From a bacterium (GTDB lineage Bacteria > UBA9089 > CG2-30-40-21): a DNA stretch of 13,899 nucleotides. Below the pieces are notes generated by a model. That model worked only from the letters and a program-made list of their open reading frames with translations. It was not told the DNA's origin and ran no database searches. The stretch lies in contig JAHIZN010000167.1 of assembly GCA_018814245.1 (NCBI GenBank), forward strand, positions 1-13,899, in the 5' to 3' direction. Of the stretch, positions 6,648-12,615 are shown one piece after another; position 1 is the first letter of the stretch; each line of letters starts with the position of its first letter. A program made the position numbers and the translations under genes.

Positions 6648-6676
6648 AGTATACCATACTATCATATGTTTGTCAA
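6648..6676 (-). promoter_or_regulatory. sigma70-type promoter of pstS
   Basis: On the minus strand TTGACA (6676-6671) is followed by a 17-nt spacer and TATACT (6653-6648). Only one base departs from consensus. The expected start is near 6641, giving a leader of about 26 nt with GGAGG. No clear Pho-box direct repeats are seen, so phosphate control by PhoB is not demonstrated. Confidence 0.8.
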
Positions 6677-6763
6677 CATAATTTTTGCAACCCTCCGTAA
6701 TCCCTCAGTGATTGGCAGAGAAACCGTAACTGCTCAATAGCCTATGGCAATTCCTTCTTTTCA

Positions 6764-6836
6764 GATTAACCACAAAGCACACAAAGGATACACAAAGTTC
6801 ACTAAGAAAAAACCTTTGTGTTCTTTGTGGTTATCC
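6764..6836. repeat. inverted repeat of CACAAAG units
   Basis: GATTAACCACAAAGCACACA (6764-6783, continuing AAGG) is inverted against 6813-6836, CCTTTGTGTTCTTTGTGGTT continuing ATCC. The match is 22 of 24 across a 25-bp spacer that carries a further CACAAAG unit. It lies between the pstS promoter and MITE copy B and has no coding potential. Confidence 0.7.
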
Positions 6837-6880
6837 ATCTTTCCCTGCTTGTTAGCCAGTAGCAAGTGCAACAGGAGAAG

Positions 6881-7060
6881 AAAGAACCACAAAGGGTGTA
6901 AACATCAGGGGTGTCTCCCTTTTCTCCATTATCCCCTTATCTCTCTATTCTCTATCTCCCCATCTCCCAAGAATTGCGAGTAGTAACCAAGGTAATTGCA
7001 AATGAGAAGAGTTTGACAAGTGGTTGTATCTTAAGGAGTTACACCCTTTGTGATTCTTTC
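6881..7060. mobile_element. MITE-like element, CACAAAGGGTGTAA family, copy B (180 bp)
   Basis: The left tip AAAGAACCACAAAGGGTGTA (6881-6900) is inverted against TTACACCCTTTGTGATTCTT (7039-7058). The interior matches copy A in order: GTGTCTCCCTTTTCTCCATT, TATCTCTCTATTCTCTATC, AAGAATTGCGAG and GCAAATGAGAAGAG. It lies between the tupA 3' end and pstS. With the repeat at 6764-6836 and the pstS promoter it explains the 534-bp gap. Confidence 0.78.
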
Positions 7061-7149
7061 CCTGATTTCATTATCTTCATATCTCCCTATTTTCATTATC
7101 TCCATATCTCCTAAGAGATTGACACGATATAGGTCGCTATTCCCAATTA

Positions 7150-8124
7150 TTAGTTGATGTTCTGACAGCAATAGTGTTGCACTTGCTTGTGGCATGTGCG
7201 GGGGAAAGATATGTCATTACAATATGTTGGAAATTTTTCTCCAATTCTCCCCCTTCTCCCTTTCTTCTTTTTTTCTTCTGATTTTCCTGCATCCGGGAAA
7301 AAAAGTGGTGAGCCATACATGGATGTACCGAAATTTTTGATGATTTTTTGTGCTTGTCTGGAAACCATGAAATCTGAGAAGGCTTTTGCACCTGCGGCAT
7401 TTACTCTTTGCCATCTGGCAGGATTGACCTCGATGATGTGATATGTATTGAGAAGTATGACATCTCCTTCAACCAGTACAGAAAGACTGAGATTCTTTTT
7501 CAATGCCAGATAGGTGCTCCGATCGGTTAAGGTATAGGCTTTCTTCTCTGCGGAAATACTCAATGTCTGCCCCATTCCAAGACCTGTCTGCTGATACCAC
7601 TTTTGCTCTTCTGGATTTATTCCTGCAGATTTCCATATGGATTTTTCCTTAGCATCGGTTCCTGAATTATCTCCACGGGACATGTATAGAGAACACGAGG
7701 AAGCAATTTTCCTGAAAGCATCCAAAGACAATTTGCTGCCCTTGATACCTGCTGGATCCTTCTCGGGTCCAACAATTATAAAATTGTTGTGCATGATGAG
7801 CTTTCTGTTTATGCCATTACCTTTTGCCATAAATTTCTTTTCAGCATCAGGTGAATGAACAAGCAGCACATCTGCTTCGCCCTTCTGTCCCATAACTATT
7901 GCCTGACCAGAACCTACGGCTATTGTTTTGACAAAATATCCTGTTTTCTTTTCGAAAAGTGGAATCAAAACATCCAGAAGACCAGAATCCTGTGTGCTGG
8001 TAGTTGTTGCGAGGATAATGTTTTTCTGCTGCAAGTGTGCAGCTATGGCAGGTAATACACCAGAAATAATGGCAAAAACACACATCATCACTGCAATCAA
8101 ATTAATGTTTTTGAATCTTTTCAT
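7150..8124 (-). CDS. tupA: tungstate-binding periplasmic protein TupA, with an odd C-terminal tail
   Basis: This 324-residue solute-binding protein belongs to the TupA (COG2998) group, which captures tungstate for a TupBC ABC importer. A Sec signal is present (MKRFKNINLIAVMMCVFAII then SGVLPAIAA). The core carries LATTTSTQDSGLLDVLIPLF, VGSGQAIVMGQKGEADVLLV, HSPDAEKKFM, NNFIIVGPEKDPAGIKG, SRGDNSGTDAKE and the family's normal ending, YGSPLFFPDA. About 44 residues follow that ending: a lysine/arginine-rich run (SEEKKKKGRRGRIGEKF), then a cysteine-bearing stretch ending HYCCQNIN. This tail is unusual and its DNA matches a nearby repeat arm. The ATG at 8124 has GGAG 9 nt upstream and begins the signal peptide, so the in-frame ATG at 8196 is rejected. 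No tupB or tupC is adjacent. It may share another transporter's permease, or its partners lie elsewhere. Confidence 0.88.
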   Translation of the reverse strand: MKRFKNINLIAVMMCVFAIISGVLPAIAAHLQQKNIILATTTSTQDSGLLDVLIPLFEKKTGYFVKTIAVGSGQAIVMGQKGEADVLLVHSPDAEKKFMAKGNGINRKLIMHNNFIIVGPEKDPAGIKGSKLSLDAFRKIASSCSLYMSRGDNSGTDAKEKSIWKSAGINPEEQKWYQQTGLGMGQTLSISAEKKAYTLTDRSTYLALKKNLSLSVLVEGDVILLNTYHIIEVNPARWQRVNAAGAKAFSDFMVSRQAQKIIKNFGTSMYGSPLFFPDAGKSEEKKKKGRRGRIGEKFPTYCNDISFPRTCHKQVQHYCCQNIN

Positions 8125-8140
8125 TGTAATAATTCTCCTA

Positions 8141-8412
8141 CGGCTCTTTTTTGCCTCAAATGGATAGCACTTTGTAACGAAAGAAGAAAGAACCACAAAG
8201 GGTGTAATCTATAGGGAAAATAATTGACGATTAATTCAGGTGATTGCAAATGGAAGAACCTGACATGAGGCTATAGTCTTAAGGAATTACACCCTTTGTG
8301 ATTCTTTCTCTGCCAACAAGTGGTGTTTTCTACTTGCACAGGTTAGCCTATTTTCACAAAATTTACAGAAGAGACGATAAAATAAAATTACCCATTTGAG
8401 GCAGGAAAGAGC
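8141..8412. repeat. 22-bp inverted repeats flanking MITE copy C
   Basis: GGCTCTTTTTTGCCTCAAAT (8142-8161, continuing GG) is inverted against CCATTTGAGGCAGGAAAGAG (8391-8410, continuing CC), with 20 of 22 bases matching. The pair brackets MITE copy C and about 80 bp of AT-rich DNA on the spoVS side. The left arm lies 18 nt before the tupA start, so it would be in the tupA leader. With copy C it accounts for the 332-bp spoVS-tupA gap, where I see no clear promoter. Confidence 0.5.
8186..8307. mobile_element. MITE-like element, CACAAAGGGTGTAA family, copy C (122 bp)
   Basis: GAAAGAACCACAAAGGGTGT (8186-8205) is inverted against TTACACCCTTTGTGATTCTT (8286-8305). It keeps the right-hand half of copies A and B (ATTGCAAATGGAAGAACCTG, GTCTTAAGGAATTACACC) but lacks the pyrimidine-rich block, so it looks like an internal deletion derivative. 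Confidence 0.75.
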
Positions 8413-8456
8413 CCGCAGAACTTAGCTTGAGATCGCAGGGTTGCACAGCCTGCCAC

Positions 8457-8717
8457 TTATCGAGGCTGAACAACAAGCTTAATAGCTGTCTTTTCGTACC
8501 CATCCACCATAATGTCAGCAAAGGCAGGGATACATACCAGCTCTATGCCGGATGGAGCAAGGAATCCACGGGCAATAGCAATGGCTTTAATGGCTTGATT
8601 CAGAGCACCAGCACCAATAACTTGAATGTCTGCACGCCCTTTCTCTCTAATGACCCCTGCTAAGGCTCCGGCAACAGCGTTTGGTTTGGAATTTGATGAT
8701 ACCTTTAATGTGTCCAC
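8457..8717 (-). CDS. spoVS: stage V sporulation protein S family protein (SpoVS)
   Basis: This 86-residue protein is exactly the family length. It shows near-textbook conservation: MDTLKVSSNSKPNAVAGALA then GVIREKGRADIQVIGAGALN then QAIKAIAIARGFLAPSGIEL then VCIPAFADIMVDGYEKTAIK and LVVQPR. SpoVS is an Alba-like small protein, probably nucleic-acid binding, needed for late sporulation in Bacillus. It is also common in non-sporulating phyla, where it likely acts in cell development or RNA/DNA binding, so its presence is not evidence of sporulation. The start is GTG at 8717, with GAGGGGG 5 nt upstream. It is third in the rny-ymdB-spoVS order also found in Bacillus, but here 460 bp of repeats separate it from ymdB. 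Confidence 0.95.
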   Translation of the reverse strand: MDTLKVSSNSKPNAVAGALAGVIREKGRADIQVIGAGALNQAIKAIAIARGFLAPSGIELVCIPAFADIMVDGYEKTAIKLVVQPR

Positions 8718-8744
8718 TTTAACCCCCTCGTATAATGATTAATT

Positions 8745-8927
8745 GTAACTATTCAGCTATATAAATGTGTAAGAAAGGGGAAATGGGGAAAAAGGAGAAT
8801 TGGAGAAAAAATATTAATCTTTTTCTCTGGTTCAAAAAACAATTCTTGTAATTTTATCAGTTAATTCTTCTTTTCTCTATTTCCCCATTTTCTCCACTTC
8901 TCCTTCATTACACATCTGAATAGTTAT
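8745..8927. mobile_element. MITE-like element, GTAAC-N2-TTCAG termini, copy D (183 bp)
   Basis: GTAACTATTCAG (8745-8756) is inverted against CTGAATAGTTAT (8916-8927). Behind each tip comes ATGTGTAA and then a long purine-rich arm on the left (8770-8812) and a pyrimidine-rich arm on the right (8869-8905), able to form one long imperfect hairpin. Element 12065-12294 has the same build. It lies in the spoVS-ymdB gap. Confidence 0.6.
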
Positions 8928-8960
8928 GGTTTTTGACTGATTCGAAATGTGTATGAAATA

Positions 8961-9191
8961 ACACTACCTGAGTAGTTACGATTAATTATGAATTATGAAT
9001 TGAGAAAGAAGAGTTGCGATAACAAAGGTAGTGCTCAGTCATCATTAAAGTTTAGGATCAAACATGACGATATTCCAGCGATGCTCGGAGAAAATTGAAG
9101 TCATTATGTCCTAACATTTAATCGTAATGCAGTATTAGGTTCTTCTCCTTCAGTTTTTAATTCATAATTCATAATTTTTAATTCATAATTT
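8961..9191. repeat. inverted AATTCAT 7-bp arrays with an ACACTACCTGAG tip
   Basis: ATTATGAATTATGAATT (8986-9002) is the exact inverse of AATTCATAATTCATAAT (9159-9175). The right array continues to 9191, over the ymdB stop codon and its last four codons. ACACTACCTGAGTAGTTAC at 8961-8979 resembles the tip of the 12065-12294 element, and a shorter inverse, AGGTAGTG, lies at 9028-9035. With copy D this accounts for the 460-bp gap; nothing else is recognisable in it. Confidence 0.5.
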
Positions 9192-9963
9192 CTCGTTGAA
9201 CCCTTTTGATACTCAAGGCATTGTCTGTATCTGAACTAATTTCTATGATTACCCCGCAAAATATGCCTGGACCTGTTTTTGTTACCTCAAACCGAAACGG
9301 AATTGAGGTTAAGTACCGTTTAATAACAGTATCACTATCTACCCCAATAACAGAATTCTTTGCTCCAACCATGCCTGTATCAGTAATATAGGCTGTTCCC
9401 TTTGGCAATATCTTTTCATCTGCGGTCTGGACATGGGTATGCGTTCCAATTACCGCACTGACCAGACCATCCAGATAAAACCCCATGGCTATTTTTTCAG
9501 AGGTAGCCTCAGCATGAAAGTCTACAACAATATGTGGTGTTTCTTTACGCATCCTTTCTATCTCAAGACTAATTGTTCTGAATGGGCAATCAAGGTTATC
9601 CATAAAAACCCTGCCGCAAAGGCTTATCACTCCAATTTGTTGATTATTAACGGTATAGATTCGTCCACCACGACCTGGCACACCTGGCGGATAATTCAAT
9701 GGTCTTAAGATTCTTTCATCCTCATCAATAATTTGGAATATTTCTTTTTTACTCCAGATATGATTGCCGCCAGTAAGCACATTCACCCCGGCTGCATATA
9801 CCTGTTTTGCCACAGCAGGGGTTATACCAAAACCACCAGCCAGATTTTCTCCATTAGCAATGCAAAAATCGATTTTCTCTTCCTGCTTAAATTCAGGCAG
9901 CATAGAGGTTACTATTTCTCGTCCCTTTTTGCCTATAATATCACCGATTAATAATATTCTCAT
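9178..9963 (-). CDS. ymdB: YmdB-family metallophosphoesterase (cyclic nucleotide phosphodiesterase)
   Basis: This protein of about 261 residues (TIGR00282 family) hydrolyses 2',3'- or 3',5'-cyclic nucleotides in characterised members. In Bacillus it controls the switch between motility and biofilm. Metal-ligand motifs appear in order: ILLIGDIIGKKGRE at the N-terminus, IANGENLAGGFGIT, TGGNHIWSKKEI, VDFHAEATSEKIA, VIGTHTHVQTADE and ITDTGMVG. All expected Asp, Asn and His ligands are present and the length is typical. Two adjacent ATGs exist. The second, at 9963, is 5 nt from AAGGA; the first, at 9966, is only 2 nt away, so I prefer the second. It lies downstream of rny, separated by 92 bp that contain a hairpin. 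The last codons overlap an AATTCAT repeat array, so the C-terminus may have been slightly remodelled. Confidence 0.95.
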   Translation of the reverse strand: MRILLIGDIIGKKGREIVTSMLPEFKQEEKIDFCIANGENLAGGFGITPAVAKQVYAAGVNVLTGGNHIWSKKEIFQIIDEDERILRPLNYPPGVPGRGGRIYTVNNQQIGVISLCGRVFMDNLDCPFRTISLEIERMRKETPHIVVDFHAEATSEKIAMGFYLDGLVSAVIGTHTHVQTADEKILPKGTAYITDTGMVGAKNSVIGVDSDTVIKRYLTSIPFRFEVTKTGPGIFCGVIIEISSDTDNALSIKRVQREIMN

Positions 9964-10000
9964 CATTGTCCTTGTCAGTATGTCACCCTGTCTGTTGTCA

Positions 10001-10035
10001 GACCAGTCTGACCAGTCTGACTGGTCTGACTGGTC
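10001..10035. repeat. rny-ymdB intergenic hairpin of GACCAGTCT units
   Basis: Two GACCAGTCT units are followed by two GACTGGTCT units, so the 17 bases at 10001-10017 pair with 10019-10035 except for one T-T mismatch. In RNA the stem would be strong. It lies 23 bp after the rny stop and 34 bp before ymdB. No T-run follows it on the transcribed strand, so an mRNA-processing or stability role is more likely than termination. Confidence 0.75.
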
Positions 10036-10058
10036 AGAGAGCCGAAGCTAACTGCTTG

Positions 10059-11600
10059 CTACTTAGCATACTCAACAGCCCTTGTTTCCCGTATAACAGT
10101 TATCTTGATCTGGCCAGGGTATTCCAACTGTTCTTCTATTTGTTTTGCAATATTTCTGGCAAGGGTTGCCATTCCCACATCATCTATCTCTTCAGACATT
10201 ACAGCTACCCTTATCTCTCTGCCAGCCTGAATAGCATAGGCTTTTTCTACACCCTTGAACTCTTCGGCTACAGCTTCAAGTTTTTTCAACCTCTTGACAT
10301 ATGCCTCAAGGTTTTCCTTGCGGGCACCAGGTCTGGCGGCAGAGACAGCATCGGCTGCCTGAATGATAAATGCCTCTAATGTTTGTGGTTTTTCCTCATC
10401 ATGGTGAGCAGCAATAGCATGAATAATCTCCTTAGACTCTCCAAATTTTCTGGCAAGGTCTGCCCCTATGGATGCATGAGAACCTTCTACATCAGCATCG
10501 ATTGATTTGCCAAGATCATGCAAAAGCCCGGCTCGTTTTACCATTGTAACATTAGCGCCAATCTCTCCAGCTATTACTGAGGCAATAGTAGCTACCTCTT
10601 TGCTATGCTGAAGTACATTCTGCCCAAAGCTCGTACGATATTTAAGCCTTCCAAGAAGATATATAGCCTCATGAGCTATCCCATGGATACCGAGATCAAA
10701 GGTAGCTTGCTCACCTTTTTCTCTTATTGATTCTTCCATCTCTTCCTTAACCTTTGAAACAACCTCTTCAATTCTTGCTGGGTGAATTCGTCCATCAACA
10801 ATCAATCTTTCAAGAGAAAGTTTGGCTATCGCTCTTTTCACCGGGTCAAAACCTGAAAGGATAACAGCTTCAGGGGTATCGTCAATAATCAGGTCTATTC
10901 CTGTTAATGTCTCAAGTGCACGAATATTGCGGCCCTCTCTTCCAATAATCCTTCCCTTCATTTCATCACTGGGTAAATTAACCACAGAAACTGTTGTTTC
11001 GGCTACTTGTTCAGATGCGCACCTCTGAATTGCCTGAACAAGAACCTCCTTTGACTTTTTTTCGGCTACTTCTCTGGCTTCATCCTCTATCTGCTTGATC
11101 ATCTTATTGGCTTCATGCCTGACTTCACTTTCAATACTTACCATAAGTATTTTTTTGGCTTCGGCACTACTTAACTCAGAGATTTTTTCAAGCTCTTTTA
11201 TTTGTTCCTGCTGAATACGAACTATTTCCTGTTCCTTCTCTAAAAGCTTAGTTTCGTAGCTTTTTACTTCTCTGGTTTTTCTTTCTATGTTTTCCAATTT
11301 TTGATCTAAGCTTTCTTCCTTCTGAGACAGTCTGGATTCTATCTTGCTTAACTCTCCGCGTCTATTCCGTATTTCTTTTTCAAACTCTCCCTTTTCCTTA
11401 TGAAGCTCATCCCGTGCCTCTAAGAGTGCCTCTTTTTTCAGGATTTGCGCCTCATCCTGCGCATCTTTAATTATTTTCCCACTTACTTCCTCTGCTGATG
11501 AAAGTTTAAGCTTGTCTAAATATTTTCGTACAAAATATCCACCTGCTCCAGATACTACAATCGATACTATCACAATAATTCCTGTCCATAACGCTTCCAA
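10059..11600 (-). CDS. rny: ribonuclease Y
   Basis: This 513-residue membrane-anchored endoribonuclease starts mRNA decay in bacteria that use it in place of RNase E. Its order of domains is: N-terminal transmembrane helix (about 6-24, WTGIIVIVSIVVSGAGGYFV); a long charged coiled coil (about 30-190); a KH RNA-binding domain with MKGRIIGREGRNIRALE (about 215-230); and an HD domain with VLQHSKEVA, AGLLHDLGKSID, IAAHHDEEKP and IIQAADAVSAARPGARKE. The metal-binding His-Asp pair is intact. The length is close to the 520-residue Bacillus protein. The start is TTG at 11600, set 6 nt after a full GGAGGTGA. The rare start combined with a perfect ribosome binding site suggests tuned translation. It leads the rny-ymdB-spoVS group, with a promoter about 360 nt upstream. 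Confidence 0.97.
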   Translation of the reverse strand: MEALWTGIIVIVSIVVSGAGGYFVRKYLDKLKLSSAEEVSGKIIKDAQDEAQILKKEALLEARDELHKEKGEFEKEIRNRRGELSKIESRLSQKEESLDQKLENIERKTREVKSYETKLLEKEQEIVRIQQEQIKELEKISELSSAEAKKILMVSIESEVRHEANKMIKQIEDEAREVAEKKSKEVLVQAIQRCASEQVAETTVSVVNLPSDEMKGRIIGREGRNIRALETLTGIDLIIDDTPEAVILSGFDPVKRAIAKLSLERLIVDGRIHPARIEEVVSKVKEEMEESIREKGEQATFDLGIHGIAHEAIYLLGRLKYRTSFGQNVLQHSKEVATIASVIAGEIGANVTMVKRAGLLHDLGKSIDADVEGSHASIGADLARKFGESKEIIHAIAAHHDEEKPQTLEAFIIQAADAVSAARPGARKENLEAYVKRLKKLEAVAEEFKGVEKAYAIQAGREIRVAVMSEEIDDVGMATLARNIAKQIEEQLEYPGQIKITVIRETRAVEYAK

Positions 11601-11969
11601 TATATATCACCTCCACGATTATATAACTTCCTGAACAACTATTATCTTTACTTTTTTAAGCATCCCTTGAGTTAATATATATATTCTCTCTATGGAGCAA
11701 TTCGTCTCAAGACATAAATAATCTATTGTATCCCTTGGATGGTTCAGGAACATGTAGATTTATTCTATTAAAAAAATGAGATATTTAGCGTTCTGAAAGC
11801 AGGATGATTCGGGTTGCAAGACTGATAGAAGATATATTAGCTTATTTTACTTATAGGCTTATTCATTCAAGAGACAGCAAGAAAATAACCATTAAGTTTA
11901 TATTAATATCCTTATCTTCAATTTGAACAAAGGATCAATCTCACAATCCCAATCTATCTTTGAACTAAT
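11601..11969 (-). other. long leader region of rny, no gene seen
   Basis: About 360 nt lie between the inferred transcription start (about 11963) and the rny start. The stretch is AT-rich with no ORF above 14 codons. A second, weaker promoter (TTGAGA with an AT-rich -10 around 11691-11720) is possible. I see no named riboswitch or terminator hairpin. RNase Y genes can be autoregulated, so a structured leader would make sense, but nothing here proves it. Confidence 0.35.
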
Positions 11970-11998
11970 ATTGTATATGTTTTTTGCGAGATTGTCAA
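11970..11998 (-). promoter_or_regulatory. sigma70-type promoter for the rny operon
   Basis: The minus strand has TTGACA (11998-11993), a 17-nt spacer and TACAAT (11975-11970). Only one base departs from consensus and the spacing is ideal. It points toward rny, about 370 nt away, with no other gene between. Confidence 0.65.
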
Positions 11999-12064
11999 GA
12001 AAAAGTTACTTTATTTTTTCAAAAACAACAAAACTGCCTGTATTAACAGTAGATATACAATTTC

Positions 12065-12294
12065 GGTAATCGTTCAGGCTATAACATTAAAAGTGTAAGA
12101 AGGGGGATATGGAGATATGACATGAGATATGGGGATAATAATATAATCAATGCCTTAAAATCGAAGGGAAAATTACAGGGTTATCATTCCTAAGGGGATA
12201 AGTTGTATTACTCATATTTTTCTAATCCCTATATCTCCTTATCTCCTCCATAATCCCCCACATCTCCTTTTCCTACACTACCTGAACGGTTACC
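12065..12294. mobile_element. MITE-like element, GGTAA-N2-GTTCAGG termini, copy E (230 bp)
   Basis: GGTAATCGTTCAGG (12065-12078) is inverted against CCTGAACGGTTACC (12281-12294) with one mismatch. Inside are GTGTAAGAAGGGGGATATGG on the left and a pyrimidine-rich arm ending CATCTCCTTTTCCTACAC on the right, the same build as copy D. CAATTTC stands immediately left (12058-12064) and again at the right end (12294-12300), consistent with a target duplication. Confidence 0.65.
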
Positions 12295-12300
12295 AATTTC

Positions 12301-12491
12301 GGTAGTGTCTGTAAATAGCTAACTCTTGGTGGATAGGAAAAACATTCCTCATTTATAAACTAATAAGCGACCACAAGGGTCGCAGCTACAAAGATTCCCA
12401 CACACAACAATCGATCGCAATGTAGCTGCAGGGCTTGTCCCTGCCTCTGATTGTCAACACAACTAATATTTAGCCTAATTCAGACACCACC
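12301..12491. mobile_element. second inverted-repeat element next to copy E (191 bp)
   Basis: GGTAGTGTCTGTAA (12301-12314) is inverted against TTCAGACACCACC (12479-12491), allowing two mismatches. CAATTTC flanks it on both sides (12294-12300 and 12492-12498), so it too looks like an insertion with a 7- or 8-bp target duplication. Inside lies the CGACC-CAAGGGTCG hairpin pair at 12367-12444. No ORF is present. Confidence 0.55.
12367..12444. repeat. REP-like inverted pair, GCGACCACAAGGGTCGC / GCAGGGCTTGTCCCTGC
   Basis: Each arm is a hairpin by itself (GCGACC with GGTCGC; GCAGGG with CCCTGC), and the arms are inverted relative to each other with a shared GCAGCTAC flank (12382-12389 and its inverse 12422-12429). 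Similar repeats of the form GCGACC-N-AAGGGTCGC occur as dispersed intergenic repeats in several phyla. Confidence 0.65.
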
Positions 12492-12537
12492 CAATTTCTG
12501 AAAATTGCTGATCAGCAGGAGGCAACTGTAAAATCCC

Positions 12538-12565
12538 TTGACAATATTTAGAAATTTGTTATAAT
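12538..12565 (+). promoter_or_regulatory. consensus sigma70 promoter of cobT
   Basis: TTGACA (12538-12543), a 16-nt spacer and TATAAT (12560-12565) are both perfect hexamers. The start should be near 12572, giving a leader of about 44 nt. That leaves no room for a cobalamin riboswitch, so B12 feedback by that route is unlikely. Confidence 0.85.
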
Positions 12566-12615
12566 ACCATCTATTGAATAGCAATTTTGCAAAGCATAGA
12601 TATAGGAGTGAGATA

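Noticed and set aside
8125..8196. An upstream in-frame ATG for tupA at 8196
   Set aside because: It would place 24 residues, partly encoded by MITE copy C, before a clear signal peptide. The ATG at 8124 has its own GGAG and starts the signal sequence.
8386..8456. A structured RNA or terminator after spoVS (GCAGG...CCTGC around 8435-8457)
   Set aside because: The stem is only 5 bp, no T-run follows, and the nearby sequence fits no riboswitch class I could match.
11619..11663. A 14-codon frame (MLKKVKIIVVQEVI) in the rny leader
   Set aside because: It is short, has only a weak purine stretch before it, and its stop lies 18 nt before the rny start codon. It could be a leader peptide, but nothing supports translation.
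12574..12615. An upstream in-frame ATG for cobT at 12574
   Set aside because: It lies about 2 nt after the expected transcription start, has no ribosome binding site, and the CobT homology starts at the later ATG.
12298..12615. Cobalamin riboswitch ahead of cobT
   Set aside because: The consensus promoter leaves only about 44 nt of leader, and no B12-box-like sequence is visible.
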